A stretch of 64,000 nt of DNA from Pseudomonas syringae (GCF_000737245.1 NZ_JPQU01000056.1:162201-226200), one strand, 5' to 3'. Shown: positions 42,299-51,637, counted from the stretch's first letter. Notes: generated from the sequence alone by a model not told the origin. A program made the numbers and translations.

Positions 42299-43701
42299 TG
42301 CCATTGGCAGCGCCGGTTGGCTTGCTGTTCGCTCTATTGTTCGGAGTGCTGATTCTGCTGCTGCCGCCCTTGAAGGTGATCGCAGCCATGATAGGCGTAG
42401 TGGCCATCGCGACGGTGATTCGTAAACCGATGCGCGGCCTGTTGCTATTCGGAGTGCTGGCCGCCTTTCTCCCCTACTCCACCGTCAATATCGGCTTTCG
42501 CACCACGGTCTCCGAAGCCCTGCTGATGCTGGTCTGGGCAGCGTATCTGGCCCATCGAATGTTCTCCAACCTGGCGCCTTTACCACCCTTGCTGCGCACT
42601 GAACGCTGGTTGATTGCACTCATGCTCTACAGCGCACTGCCTTTCGTCGTCGGCCAGTTGACCATCACCGCCCTGGGCAATGGCCCGATCAACTGGATAC
42701 GCTGGCTGTTCAACCTGTCGATCCTGTTTCTGGTGCCACGCATGCTCAACACCCAGAAGGCCCGGGAGCAGATGATCCTCGCGGTGCTGCTGGGTACCCT
42801 GTTGCTGCTGTTGCTGTCGATTCCGTTGTTTCTGGTCCAGCGCAACGCTCAGGCCATGATTCCGGTGCTCACCAGTTTGGGCTATGGCGGCGTCGACGTG
42901 CTGGCTGAAAGCCTGACCTCCCTCGCCGACCGCATGGGTTCGCCGTGGATGCATCCCAACGTGGCGGGCGGTGCCATGGCGCTGGTGGTGCCATTGGCGT
43001 TCTGCATCGGCATGACCCGCACTGGCTGGGTGAAACGCCTGGGCTTCGCGGTGGCGATATTGGGTAGCCTTGGCCTGCTGCTGACCGGCTCCAGGGGCGC
43101 ATTGGTCAGTCTGGTGCTGGTGATGATGTGGATGGCGCGCAAGCGGGTGCCATTCATTGGCCGCGTACTCATGGGCGGGCTGATTGCCGGTTCATTACTG
43201 CTGATGTTTTATCCGCCGCTTCAGGAGCGCCTGTTTACGCTGTTCACCAATGACGACACCAGCACCGCAATCCGCTTTCTGGAGTACAGCCATTTCCCTG
43301 ACGCGGTAGCGATGTTCCCAATGGGCATCGGCTTCAAGATCGACCCGCCCGTGCCCGGCGCAACGCTGTTCGGGATCTCCAACCTGTGGCTGAACTTTGT
43401 CTACAAACTGGGTCTGCCCGGCATGCTGCTGTTCATCGCGGTGATCGGCAGTTGGTGGCGAGAAACCCGACCCGAGCAGGGCTTCATTGGTCTGAACCAC
43501 GACAATGCCGTCTGGCTTGGCACCACCACTGGCGTGCTGGCTGCCCTGACCAGCGGCCTGTTCGACCACTACTTCAGCTTCACCAGCGTGTTGATCGCGC
43601 TGTTCTGGCTGATGCTTGGCATCAATCTTCATGAGGCCATACGCTTGAAGGCCGAGGCAGTCCTTCATAAAGCCTTACCAGAGCAAGGACCCCAGCCATG
43701 A
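42298..43701 (+). CDS. pslJ: PslJ-like polysaccharide polymerase/ligase (Wzy/WaaL family)
   Basis: A 467-residue integral membrane protein with about eleven to twelve hydrophobic segments and one larger periplasmic loop (about 320-360, FTNDDTSTAIRFLEYSHFPDAVAMFPMGIGF), typical of O-antigen polymerase/ligase proteins. It likely polymerises flipped repeat units. It overlaps pslI by one base and the acetyltransferase by four. Confidence 0.88.
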   Translation: MPLAAPVGLLFALLFGVLILLLPPLKVIAAMIGVVAIATVIRKPMRGLLLFGVLAAFLPYSTVNIGFRTTVSEALLMLVWAAYLAHRMFSNLAPLPPLLRTERWLIALMLYSALPFVVGQLTITALGNGPINWIRWLFNLSILFLVPRMLNTQKAREQMILAVLLGTLLLLLLSIPLFLVQRNAQAMIPVLTSLGYGGVDVLAESLTSLADRMGSPWMHPNVAGGAMALVVPLAFCIGMTRTGWVKRLGFAVAILGSLGLLLTGSRGALVSLVLVMMWMARKRVPFIGRVLMGGLIAGSLLLMFYPPLQERLFTLFTNDDTSTAIRFLEYSHFPDAVAMFPMGIGFKIDPPVPGATLFGISNLWLNFVYKLGLPGMLLFIAVIGSWWRETRPEQGFIGLNHDNAVWLGTTTGVLAALTSGLFDHYFSFTSVLIALFWLMLGINLHEAIRLKAEAVLHKALPEQGPQP

Positions 43702-44519
43702 AACACCGTTTGATGCATTCCCATGACCTGCGCCTGGCCTTGCCGGAGTACGCACGGAAAATGGGTGTGGAGCTCGAAGAACTGGAAGCCGCCTACCAGT
43801 GGATGCTGGAAAACGAAGTGTGCTTCGAAACCCGCATCAAGAATCGCACTCTGTCGTTCATCAGTTACCTGAATATCGAGCCGCGCATCACGCACCCGTT
43901 GGCGCGGCGCTTCTACCGCCTACTGGCGTCGGAAATGCAAGGAGCGTTGATCCCTCTTTACGGGATCAACTGGCCAACCTTGCGCGACCGCATGCTGCGC
44001 ACCTGGGAGCAGGCTTACAACATTCTGATCTGCAAAATCCCCAGCCATACCGTACGTCTGGCCTGGTTACGCATGGGTGGGGCGAAGATCGGCAAAGGTT
44101 CCAGCGTGTGGCGCAATACCGAAATCCTTGGCGTCGACAGCCTGCGCATCGGTGAGGACTCCACCGTCGGTTGGCACTGCCAGCTGGATGCACGCGGCGG
44201 CCTGAGCATCGGAGACCACGTGACCATCGCGTCCCACGTGCTGATTATTGCGGGCGGCCACGATGTACACGCGTCGGAATTCTGGGCTGTCGGCGGGCCG
44301 GTGGTGATCCACGACTACGCCTGGATCTGTACCCGCGCCCTGCTCTCGTTCGGTGCCGAAATCGGCGAAGGCGCTGTCGTTGGCGGTGGCTCTGTGGTGT
44401 CCAAACCCATCCCGCCCTATGCCATCGTCAGCGGCCCGAATGCCGAGATCAAAGGCGAGCGCGCCCGTGGCCTGAATTACAAAGTGGGCGGCAAAGGCCT
44501 GTTCACTTTGTTTCATTGA
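43698..44519 (+). CDS. Left-handed beta-helix acetyltransferase (WcaF/CysE-like) in the psl operon
   Basis: 273 residues. About 110 N-terminal residues without membrane segments precede a hexapeptide-repeat LbH domain (IGKGSSVWRNTEILGVDSLRIGEDSTVGWHCQLDARGGLSIGDHVTIASHVLIIAGGHDVHA). The catalytic histidine is probably the one in GGHDVH. This is like colanic-acid acetyltransferases, so it should O-acetylate a sugar of the polymer or precursor. It overlaps pslJ by four bases and is 9 bases before pslK. P. aeruginosa has the unrelated membrane acyltransferase pslL instead, so this is a real difference between the clusters. Confidence 0.85.
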   Translation: MKHRLMHSHDLRLALPEYARKMGVELEELEAAYQWMLENEVCFETRIKNRTLSFISYLNIEPRITHPLARRFYRLLASEMQGALIPLYGINWPTLRDRMLRTWEQAYNILICKIPSHTVRLAWLRMGGAKIGKGSSVWRNTEILGVDSLRIGEDSTVGWHCQLDARGGLSIGDHVTIASHVLIIAGGHDVHASEFWAVGGPVVIHDYAWICTRALLSFGAEIGEGAVVGGGSVVSKPIPPYAIVSGPNAEIKGERARGLNYKVGGKGLFTLFH

Positions 44520-44528
44520 GAACAGCGG

Positions 44529-45935
44529 ATGCTCGGTTCCACGTTATGGCTGACCCTGGCGACTCTCACCGGCCTGGCGGCAGGCTTTGCCCGGGAATGG
44601 TTGCTGGTGGCGGCCTGGGGAGCAGGCGCGCAAAGCGATGCGTTCCTGGTCTCGATGTTTCTGCCCGAGGCCTTACGCATGGCGCTGGCTGCCGGGTTGT
44701 TGAGCGCCGCTGCGTTGCCGTTGTATCAGCAACGGGACCTGCGAGCGCAGCAACGCTGGCTGACGGCGCTGGCCCCTCGCCTGCTGATATGCGGGCTGGC
44801 GCTGGCGCTGTTGTTGAGCGTCGGTGCGCCGCTGTGGGTGCGCGGGGTCGGGCCAGGTCTGGATAGCGACGGCTACGCATTGGCCGGCAGCAGTCTGCAT
44901 TGGCTGGCGTGGTGCGCACCGGGCTTTCTTCTGCATGGCCTGTTGTGTGTGCCGTTGCTGGCTCATTCGCGATTTGTCATGGCCGGTCTCGGCTCGCTGC
45001 TATTCAATCTGCCGCCGGTGCTTTATCTGGCCATCGCCAGTCATGGGGCGACACCGGAGGGGCTGGCGCTAGCGTGCGTATTGGGCAGTGTATTGATGCC
45101 GGCCGCGCTGTTGCCCAGCCTGCTGCGGTTAGGCTGGAAACCGTGGCAATGGCAAACCGAGCCCGGTGCGGGCCGCGAATTGCTGCAACGAATTGGCCCG
45201 TTGCTGAGCAGTAACCTGGCCAGCCAGGGCCTGGCGCTGCTGGAACGTATGGTTGCGTCGTTGCTCGGCGAAGGCGCGGTGACCTGGATCAACCTGGCGC
45301 GCAAGCTGATCAACTTGCCGCTGATTGCGTTGATGAGTCTGAATCAGGTTCTGCTGGGTTTGATGAGCGGCAGCGCTGTCGATCAGCGTCTGGGGCTGCT
45401 GCGCAAAGGCTTGAGTAGCGCCACCCTGCTGACCCTGCCCGCCATCGCTGGCTTGATCGGCGCGTCCAGTACGCTGGTAGTGCTGTTACTGCCCAGTCTG
45501 GCCCATGACGGACCGCTGCCGGAGCTGCTGGCCTGGTTTGCCGTGCCCTTGATGTTCGGTGCCTGGAACGCCCTGCTGGCGCGTTATGCCTATGCCGCTG
45601 GCGACACGCGCATGCCACTCAATTGCGAACTCACCGGCAGTTTGTGCAACGCAATTCTGCTGGGCGTGCTGCCGTTTTTTCTCGGGCTGATCGGCATTGC
45701 CATCGCGGCATTGGTGGGCGCTATTGTCACCGGCTTGCTGCTGATGCGTCGCCAAGGCTTGCTGAAGTTTGTCCCGTGGCGCAGCCAATGGGCACTGGGT
45801 GCAACCGTGATGTTAATGGCCGCGCTGGTGCTTCATCCGATTGGCAATATCTGGCTGCAGCTGGGGTTGAGCTGTGCTTATGGCGCGGTGTTGTTGGCAG
45901 GCCTTGCGCTGTGGCTAAAACCTTGGAAAGTCTGA
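44529..45935 (+). CDS. pslK: PslK-like lipid-linked repeat-unit flippase (MVF/MurJ-like)
   Basis: A 468-residue membrane protein of the MOP/MVF flippase group with about thirteen or fourteen hydrophobic segments. N-terminus LWLTLATLTGLAAGFAREWLLVAAWGAGAQSDAFLVSMFLPEALR is typical of MviN homologues. It should move the lipid-linked Psl repeat across the inner membrane. It is the last gene of the operon; the following REPIN marks the end. A canonical murJ is expected elsewhere, so this is a specialised copy. Confidence 0.9.
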   Translation: MLGSTLWLTLATLTGLAAGFAREWLLVAAWGAGAQSDAFLVSMFLPEALRMALAAGLLSAAALPLYQQRDLRAQQRWLTALAPRLLICGLALALLLSVGAPLWVRGVGPGLDSDGYALAGSSLHWLAWCAPGFLLHGLLCVPLLAHSRFVMAGLGSLLFNLPPVLYLAIASHGATPEGLALACVLGSVLMPAALLPSLLRLGWKPWQWQTEPGAGRELLQRIGPLLSSNLASQGLALLERMVASLLGEGAVTWINLARKLINLPLIALMSLNQVLLGLMSGSAVDQRLGLLRKGLSSATLLTLPAIAGLIGASSTLVVLLLPSLAHDGPLPELLAWFAVPLMFGAWNALLARYAYAAGDTRMPLNCELTGSLCNAILLGVLPFFLGLIGIAIAALVGAIVTGLLLMRRQGLLKFVPWRSQWALGATVMLMAALVLHPIGNIWLQLGLSCAYGAVLLAGLALWLKPWKV

Positions 45936-45959
45936 ATTTTTTCCTGATATCTGCAGACT

Positions 45960-46053
45960 CTGTGGGAGCAAGCTTGCTTGCGAAGACGGTGTCTCAGGCT
46001 CAGATACATTGTCGGATGTACTGACCTCTTCGCGAGCAAGCTCGCTCCCACAG
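45960..46053. repeat. REPIN (REP doublet)
   Basis: CTGTGGGAGCAAGCTTGCTTGCG and the right unit CGCGAGCAAGCTCGCTCCCACAG are inverted around a centre that contains GGATGTACTGACCTCTTCGC, shared with the copies at 53113 and 63904. Confidence 0.9.
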
Positions 46054-46073
46054 GTATTGGCTTCAACAGCACC

Positions 46074-46421
46074 TCAATGACTAATCATCCAAGGCCTACC
46101 CGCCGCCTTGCCTTTAAGCGCATGAGGATTGGCCTTGGTCGGCACCACCGGCTTACTCGGCCCGCAGCAACTGCAACCACTGGGGTGGCGTTTGCTTTCC
46201 TGGTACTCGGCAACCGTCTTGGGCGCATGGGCGCTCCGCTCGTTGGTCTCGATAGCGCGGCGTTTATTGCCCGACACCGTGCTCAAGCCCGGCGCCGACA
46301 AAATTACCCGCATGCTCGACTCGCCGCATTGCGGGCAAGCGCATGGTTGACCGCTCTCGGCCATGGGCCTGAGCGCGGTGAAGTCCCCACAGCTGGGGCA
46401 ATCGAATTCGTACATGGGCAT
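46074..46421 (-). CDS. fmdB: FmdB-family zinc-ribbon protein
   Basis: 115 residues. The N-terminal zinc ribbon MYEFDCPSCGDFTALRPMAES ... CACPQCGE is the FmdB domain. A low-complexity, basic tail includes GCSCCGP. In Methylophilus, FmdB regulates or assists formamidase expression. It lies 149 bases downstream of fmdA on the same strand, with a REPIN between, so cotranscription is likely but not certain. Confidence 0.92.
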   Translation of the reverse strand: MPMYEFDCPSCGDFTALRPMAESGQPCACPQCGESSMRVILSAPGLSTVSGNKRRAIETNERSAHAPKTVAEYQESKRHPSGCSCCGPSKPVVPTKANPHALKGKAAGRPWMISH

Positions 46422-46449
46422 GGGTACGCTCCAAGTGGGCTTTTATAAC

Positions 46450-46540
46450 GTGGGGCGAGCTTGCTCGCGAAGAGGCCGGTACATCCACACACTTTTCAGC
46501 GCCTTGTAGAACGCCTTCGCAAGCAAGCTTGCTCCCACAG
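46450..46540. repeat. REPIN (REP doublet)
   Basis: GTGGGGCGAGCTTGCTCGCG and the right unit ending AAGCAAGCTTGCTCCCACAG, between fmdA and fmdB. The left centre (GAAGAGGCCGGTACATCC) is the reverse complement of the centre found in the REPINs at 53113 and 63904. Confidence 0.88.
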
Positions 46541-46570
46541 GTTTCGATGCCACGGTTTAACGGGGCCAAC

Positions 46571-47800
46571 CTACAAATCGTAAGCAATCGGCAAATCCAC
46601 CAGCCCATCGATGAACTTGGTAGGCCCGTTGGCGTTGGGGTTGATATCGAACTGAAAGATCTCGGTCGGCAACCACAACGTCGCGCAGGCGTTGGGAATA
46701 TCGACGATGCCGCTGATATGCCCTTGCACTGGCGCCGAACCCAGCAGCGCATAGCCCTGAGCCGGCGAGTAACCGAACTTGGTCAGGTAGTTGATGGCGT
46801 TCAGGCAGGCCTGGCGGTAGGCGATGTTGACGTCCAGATAATGCTGCTTGCCTGACTCGTCCACCGAGATACCTTCGAAGATCAGGTATTTGTTGTAGTT
46901 GGGGACGATGGGGCTTGGCTTGAACACCGGGTTTTTGATGCCGTATTTCTCCATGCCGCCCTTGATCAGCTCGACGCGCATGTGCACCCAGCCGGCCATT
47001 TCGATAGCGCCGCAGAAGGTGATTTCGCCGTCGCCCTGGCTGAAGTGCAAGTCGCCCACCGACAGCCCCGCGCCATCCACATACACCGGAAAGAACACCT
47101 TCGAACCGCGAGACAAGTCCTTGATGTCGCAATTGCCGCCATGCTCACGGGGCGGCACAGTGCGTGCGCCGGTAGCGGCGGCCATATCCCGGGCCGGGCC
47201 TTTGAGTTTGCCCAGGTGCGCGGTTTTCGCAAAAGGCGGGTTAGCCAGTGGCGGTACACGGCCTGGGTCGGTATCGATCAACTCCTGCTCGCGCTTGTTC
47301 CACTCGGCGAGCATCTTGTGGTCCGGCAGACAGCCGATCAGGCCGGGGTGAATCAGGCCGGCGAACTCGACACCGGGAATGTGCCGGGAGCTGGTCATCA
47401 TGCCTTTGAAGTCCCAGATGGCTTTCTGTGCCGACGGGAAATGATCGGTGAGGAAGCCACCGCCGTTGTTGCGAGAAAAGAAACCGTTGAAGCCCCATTG
47501 CGAGTCGGCGCGAGCACCGATGTCCAGCAGGTCCACGATCAGCAGATCCCCAGGCTCGGCGCCATGCACGCCAATCGGCCCGGACAGGTAATGCACGGTG
47601 GACAGGTCCACATCGCGCACGTCGCTGGCGTCGTCATTGTTCTTGATCGCACCGGCAGTCCAGTCGTAGGTTTCGAGGATAAAGTCATCCCCCGGCTTGA
47701 CCCACGCCGCCATCGGAATATCCGGGTGCCAGCGGTTGTGGATGTTCTCGTTCTCGGTGGCAGGCTGGTTGAGGTCAACTTTGATCAGGGTTTCGGTCAT
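46571..47800 (-). CDS. fmdA: Acetamidase/formamidase FmdA
   Basis: Hydrolyses short amides (formamide, acetamide) to ammonia and the acid in the cytosol. The 409 residues match the family length. Motifs are GAEPGDLLIVDLLDIG, the GDGEITFCGAIEM block near residue 256 and DIPNACATLWLP near the end. The gene follows urtE on the same strand (124 bases, containing a REPIN) and precedes fmdB, so uptake and hydrolysis are coupled. AAAGGAG lies upstream of the ATG. Confidence 0.95.
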   Translation of the reverse strand: MTETLIKVDLNQPATENENIHNRWHPDIPMAAWVKPGDDFILETYDWTAGAIKNNDDASDVRDVDLSTVHYLSGPIGVHGAEPGDLLIVDLLDIGARADSQWGFNGFFSRNNGGGFLTDHFPSAQKAIWDFKGMMTSSRHIPGVEFAGLIHPGLIGCLPDHKMLAEWNKREQELIDTDPGRVPPLANPPFAKTAHLGKLKGPARDMAAATGARTVPPREHGGNCDIKDLSRGSKVFFPVYVDGAGLSVGDLHFSQGDGEITFCGAIEMAGWVHMRVELIKGGMEKYGIKNPVFKPSPIVPNYNKYLIFEGISVDESGKQHYLDVNIAYRQACLNAINYLTKFGYSPAQGYALLGSAPVQGHISGIVDIPNACATLWLPTEIFQFDINPNANGPTKFIDGLVDLPIAYDL

Positions 47801-47830
47801 GGCGTTTCTCCTTTGGGATAGATGGCGCCC

Positions 47831-47890
47831 CTATCGCGGGCAAGCGCGCTCCTACAGGCAACCCCATGTAGGAGCGCGCTTGCCCGCGAT
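47831..47890. repeat. REPIN, opposite arm polarity
   Basis: CTATCGCGGGCAAGCGCGCT...TAC (47831-47855) and GTAGGAGCGCGCTTGCCCGC...AT (47868-47890) are perfectly inverted around about 12 bases, between urtE and fmdA. Confidence 0.88.
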
Positions 47891-47924
47891 GACGGCAGGT
47901 CGAACAACAAAAAACTTTGATCGG

Positions 47925-48614
47925 CTACACCGACAAATACCGACTGATCGTCGCTTCATCGACATTGGCCCGGGTCTCTTCAATCACGAAACGGCCCTTC
48001 TCGATCACCAGGAAGCGGTCAGCGATTTCCAGGGTGAACGACAGCACTTGCTCGGAGACCACAATGGTCAGGTTGCGCAAGGTGCGGATCTCTTTGAGGG
48101 TGCGGGCGATGTCCTTGATGATCGACGGCTGGATGCCTTCGGTGGGTTCATCCAGCAGCAGCACCTTGGGATTGGTGGCCAACGCCCGGGCAATCGCCAG
48201 TTGCTGTTGCTGCCCGCCGGACAGATTGCCGCCGCGCCGACCACGCATGTCGTAGAGCACTGGAAACAGCGCATACAAATCTTCCGGGACGATGCCGCGA
48301 GCCGATGCGGGTAAGCCGGTCTGAATGTTTTCCAGCACGCTCATGGCCGGGAAAATCATCCGCCCTTGCGGCACGTAGGCCATGCCGTGTTCGACCCGGG
48401 AATGAGTTTCCATACCGGACACATCGACACCCTCGACCTGAACCTGCCCGCTCCATTGCGGCAGGATGCCCATCAGACTTTTGAACAACGTGGTCTTGCC
48501 CATGCCGTTGCGGCCCATGACCGCGACGATTTCCTGCTTTTCGACGCTCAGGTCCAGACCGTGAAGGATCTGGCTCTGGCCATAACCGCACGCCAGCTGA
48601 TTGATCTTGAACAT
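47925..48614 (-). CDS. urtE: Urea/amide ABC transporter ATPase UrtE
   Basis: A 229-residue LivF-like ATPase. Walker A VMGRNGMGKTTLFKS near residue 37, signature NLSGGQQQQLAIARAL and Walker B KVLLLDEPTEG. It is the second ATPase of a branched-amino-acid-type importer. The start at 48614 (MFKINQLACGYG) was chosen; the longer reading to 48827 is out of phase with the urtD gene it overlaps and gives no family match. It is 13 bases after urtD. Confidence 0.93.
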   Translation of the reverse strand: MFKINQLACGYGQSQILHGLDLSVEKQEIVAVMGRNGMGKTTLFKSLMGILPQWSGQVQVEGVDVSGMETHSRVEHGMAYVPQGRMIFPAMSVLENIQTGLPASARGIVPEDLYALFPVLYDMRGRRGGNLSGGQQQQLAIARALATNPKVLLLDEPTEGIQPSIIKDIARTLKEIRTLRNLTIVVSEQVLSFTLEIADRFLVIEKGRFVIEETRANVDEATISRYLSV

Positions 48615-48627
48615 GCCGCGCTCCTGA

Positions 48628-49389
48628 TTAGTGGCCCAGATAGACTTCAATGACTTTCGGGTTGGCCTGCACCGACTCCATGCTGCCCTCGGCCAGCACC
48701 TTGCCCTGGTGCAGCACCGTGACCTTGTGGGCGATGCTTTTGACGAATTCCATGTCGTGTTCGATGACCAGCACCGAGCGGCCCTGGCTGATGCGATTGA
48801 GCAGCTCGGCGGTTTGCGAGCGCTCACTGACGCTCATGCCTGCCACCGGTTCGTCGAGCATCAACAGTTGCGGGTCCTGCATGAGCAACATGCCGATTTC
48901 CAGCCACTGCTTCTGGCCGTGGGACAGCAGCCCCGCCTGCTGCTCCAGCAAATCGCCGAGGAAGATATCCGCCGCCACCGCCCTGACCCGGCTCACCACG
49001 TCTTCGCTGCGCTTGAAGAACAGTGCACCGAACACCGAACGTCCGGCAGGAAAGGACATTTCCAGGTTTTCGAACACGCTCAAGTTGTCGTAAATCGACG
49101 GGGTCTGAAACTTGCGGCCAACTCCCGCACGCACAATGTCGTACTCGTGCATCTTGGTCAGTTCACGACCTTCGAACTGGATGCTGCCGCCCGTGGCGCG
49201 GGTCTTGCCGCAGATCAGATCCAGCACGGTGGTCTTGCCTGCGCCGTTGGGGCCGATCACCACGCGAACCTCGTTGCGATCGATGTAGAGATTCAGATCG
49301 TCTACCGCCTTGAACCCGTCGAAGGACACCGTCAGCCCCTCAATGGCCAGCACCGGTTTGTGCATCTGGAAACCTGTCGGGCTGGTCAT
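48628..49389 (-). CDS. urtD: Urea/amide ABC transporter ATPase UrtD
   Basis: A 253-residue LivG-like ATPase with Walker A VIGPNGAGKTTVLDL near 50, the UrtD-like signature LLSHGQKQWLEIGMLLMQ in place of LSGGQ, and Walker B LLMLDEPVAGM. It overlaps urtC by four bases (ATGA). The SHGQKQ variant signature is typical of UrtD and supports the urea/amide assignment rather than a branched-chain amino-acid system. Confidence 0.94.
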   Translation of the reverse strand: MTSPTGFQMHKPVLAIEGLTVSFDGFKAVDDLNLYIDRNEVRVVIGPNGAGKTTVLDLICGKTRATGGSIQFEGRELTKMHEYDIVRAGVGRKFQTPSIYDNLSVFENLEMSFPAGRSVFGALFFKRSEDVVSRVRAVAADIFLGDLLEQQAGLLSHGQKQWLEIGMLLMQDPQLLMLDEPVAGMSVSERSQTAELLNRISQGRSVLVIEHDMEFVKSIAHKVTVLHQGKVLAEGSMESVQANPKVIEVYLGH

Positions 49390-50558
49390 TGTTGAGTCTC
49401 CAGTGGCGTGACGCTGGCTTTGGGCATGGCCTGAACCGGTGTGATATGGGTTTTTTCGAGCACTGGCACAGGTTTAGCCCGCACCCCGGCCAACCACTTG
49501 CGCCCATGGCTTTCCCACAAACCGGCCAGACCGTTGGGGAAGTACATGACCACCGCGATGAACAGGCCGCCCATCAGGTACAGCCACAATTCCGGGAAGG
49601 ACTCGGAGAAGTAAGTCTTGCCGTAGTTGACCAATAGCGAGCCGTACACCGCGCCCAGCAGCGACATGCGCCCGCCTACTGCGGCGAAGATCACCATCTC
49701 AATGGACGGCACGATGCCCACGAATGACGGCGACATGAAGCCCACCTGCAAGGCGAACATCGCCCCGCCAATCGCCGAGAACGCGGCCGCTACGCAGAAC
49801 ACGAAGATCTTGAAACTGGCCACGTCATAACCAGAGAAACGCACCCGTTCTTCCTTGTCGCGCATGGCCATCAACAGCCGGCCGAGCTTGGAGGCGAGGA
49901 TGAATTTGCCGATCAGAATGCAGGCGAACAGCAACGCTGCGTTGATGAAATACAACGCCAGTTTTGCGCCGTCGCTGCGGATGTCCCAACCCAGCAAAGT
50001 CTTCAAGTCGGTGATGCCGTTGACACCGCCGGTGAGGCCCTGCTGACCGATGATCAATACGGTGAGAATCAGCGCGATGGCCTGTGTGACGATGGAGAAA
50101 TACACATCACCGACCCGGCGTTTGAACATCGCCAGGCCGATCACCAGAGCGAGGACTACCGGCACGGCAATCACTGCAATCACGGTGAAGGTGAAGCTGT
50201 GAAATGGCACCCACAACCACGGCAGCTCGGTGATCTGGTTCCAGTCCATGAAGTCCGGAATGCCGGGAGTAGACTGGATCTTGGTACTTTCCGGGTCTGA
50301 GGCTTCGAGCTTGAGAAACATCGCCATGCAGTAACCGCCGAGGCCAAAAAACACCCCTTGGCCGAGGCTCAGAATCCCACCGTAACCCCAGCACAACACC
50401 AGACCGACAGCGACGAAAGCGTAGGTCAGGTATTTGCCGACCATGTTCAGGCGGAAGGCATCCAGGGTCAGTGGGAACACGACCAGGATCAGGGCAGCCA
50501 GGATCAATAGACCGATGACACCCTGTCGCCCACTGAGCACCTTGTTTAGAGCATTCAT
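49386..50558 (-). CDS. urtC: Urea/amide ABC transporter permease UrtC
   Basis: A 390-residue LivM-like inner-membrane permease with about ten hydrophobic segments (GYGGILSLGQGVFFGLGGYCMAMFLKLE; IEMVIFAAVGGRMSLLGAVYGSLLVNYG). The periplasmic insert after residue 87 is the usual UrtC feature. It is 11 bases after urtB. Confidence 0.93.
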   Translation of the reverse strand: MNALNKVLSGRQGVIGLLILAALILVVFPLTLDAFRLNMVGKYLTYAFVAVGLVLCWGYGGILSLGQGVFFGLGGYCMAMFLKLEASDPESTKIQSTPGIPDFMDWNQITELPWLWVPFHSFTFTVIAVIAVPVVLALVIGLAMFKRRVGDVYFSIVTQAIALILTVLIIGQQGLTGGVNGITDLKTLLGWDIRSDGAKLALYFINAALLFACILIGKFILASKLGRLLMAMRDKEERVRFSGYDVASFKIFVFCVAAAFSAIGGAMFALQVGFMSPSFVGIVPSIEMVIFAAVGGRMSLLGAVYGSLLVNYGKTYFSESFPELWLYLMGGLFIAVVMYFPNGLAGLWESHGRKWLAGVRAKPVPVLEKTHITPVQAMPKASVTPLETQQ

Positions 50559-50569
50559 GGGATGGCCTC

Positions 50570-51487
50570 TTATTTACGCACTTTGCTGGAAAACAACCCT
50601 TGCGGGCGCAACAGCAGGATCAGAATCACCGCCGACAGAGTCAGCACCTTGGCCATGGAACCGCTCATGAAAAACTCGGAGATTGATTGGGTCTGAGCGA
50701 TGGCGAACGCCGAAGCAATGGTGCCGAACAGGCTTTGCGCTCCGCCGAAAACCACCACCAGGAAGGTGTCGACGATGTACAGCGAGCCAGCAGTCGGGCC
50801 TGTCGAACCAATGGTGGTAAAGGCTGCACCGGCGACCCCGGCCACGCCGCACCCCAGGGCGAAGGTCATGCGGTCGACCTTGCGGGTGTTGATGCCCACC
50901 GCGCGACTCATGATCCGGTTCTGCACCGTGGCGCGGACGTGCAGGCCCCAGCGGGTGCGGTACAGCATCAGGAAAATGGTTGCCGTCATCAGAATCGTCA
51001 GGCCCATGACGAACAGGCCGTTGCGCGGAATTTCAATCGCGTCGCTGAGGCTCACCGAGCCCATCAGCCAGTCTGGAGGAGTGGCGCTGACTTCACGGGC
51101 GCCGAAGATCGAACGAAAGGCTTGCTGCATCACCAGGGACAACCCCCATGTCGCGAGCAAGGTATCCAGCGGACGATGGTACAAACGGCTGATCATCACC
51201 GATTCGACGACCCAGCCAATGGCACCGGCCACCACGAACGACAGCGCGATGGCGAAGAAAAAGTAGTAGGGCTGCATGGACGGCATGTACTGCAAGGTCA
51301 GGCTGGACATGACGTAGGTGGTGTAAGCGCCGATGGTGAGAAACTCACCGTGGGCCATATTGATCACGCCCATCTGGCCGAAAATGATCGCCAGCCCCAG
51401 GGCCATCAGCAGCAGTACGCAGAACACGGAAAGTCCGTTAAATCCCTGCATGGCCGCGATGGCACCAAATTCCGATAGCCATTCCAT
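50570..51487 (-). CDS. urtB: Urea/amide ABC transporter permease UrtB
   Basis: A 305-residue LivH-like permease with about eight hydrophobic segments (GLAIIFGQMGVINMAHGEFLTIGAYTTYV; VVVFGGAQSLFGTIASAFAI). Several Pseudomonas UrtB proteins are about 500 residues because of an N-terminal exported helical part that is absent here. This short form resembles the amide permease FmdE of Methylophilus. CGGAGA precedes the ATG. Confidence 0.9.
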   Translation of the reverse strand: MEWLSEFGAIAAMQGFNGLSVFCVLLLMALGLAIIFGQMGVINMAHGEFLTIGAYTTYVMSSLTLQYMPSMQPYYFFFAIALSFVVAGAIGWVVESVMISRLYHRPLDTLLATWGLSLVMQQAFRSIFGAREVSATPPDWLMGSVSLSDAIEIPRNGLFVMGLTILMTATIFLMLYRTRWGLHVRATVQNRIMSRAVGINTRKVDRMTFALGCGVAGVAGAAFTTIGSTGPTAGSLYIVDTFLVVVFGGAQSLFGTIASAFAIAQTQSISEFFMSGSMAKVLTLSAVILILLLRPQGLFSSKVRK

Positions 51488-51511
51488 GATGATGGTCTCC
51501 GAGGGTAGTGA

Positions 51512-51621
51512 ATTGTAGGAGCGCGCTTGCCCGCGATCGGCTGCGAAGCAGTCGCAAAAATAGTGAACGCACCATCGCTGGAAGGTCGTTCCGACCTTAT
51601 CGCGGGCAAGCGCGCTCCTAC
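51512..51621. repeat. REPIN (REP doublet) between urtA and urtB
   Basis: GTAGGAGCGCGCTTGCCCGC (from 51512) and GCGGGCAAGCGCGCTCCTAC (to 51621), perfectly inverted around about 66 bases. It may stabilise urtA mRNA relative to the downstream genes, as REP elements do after binding-protein genes. Confidence 0.88.
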
Positions 51622-51637
51622 GGGGTTTCGTCAGCTG

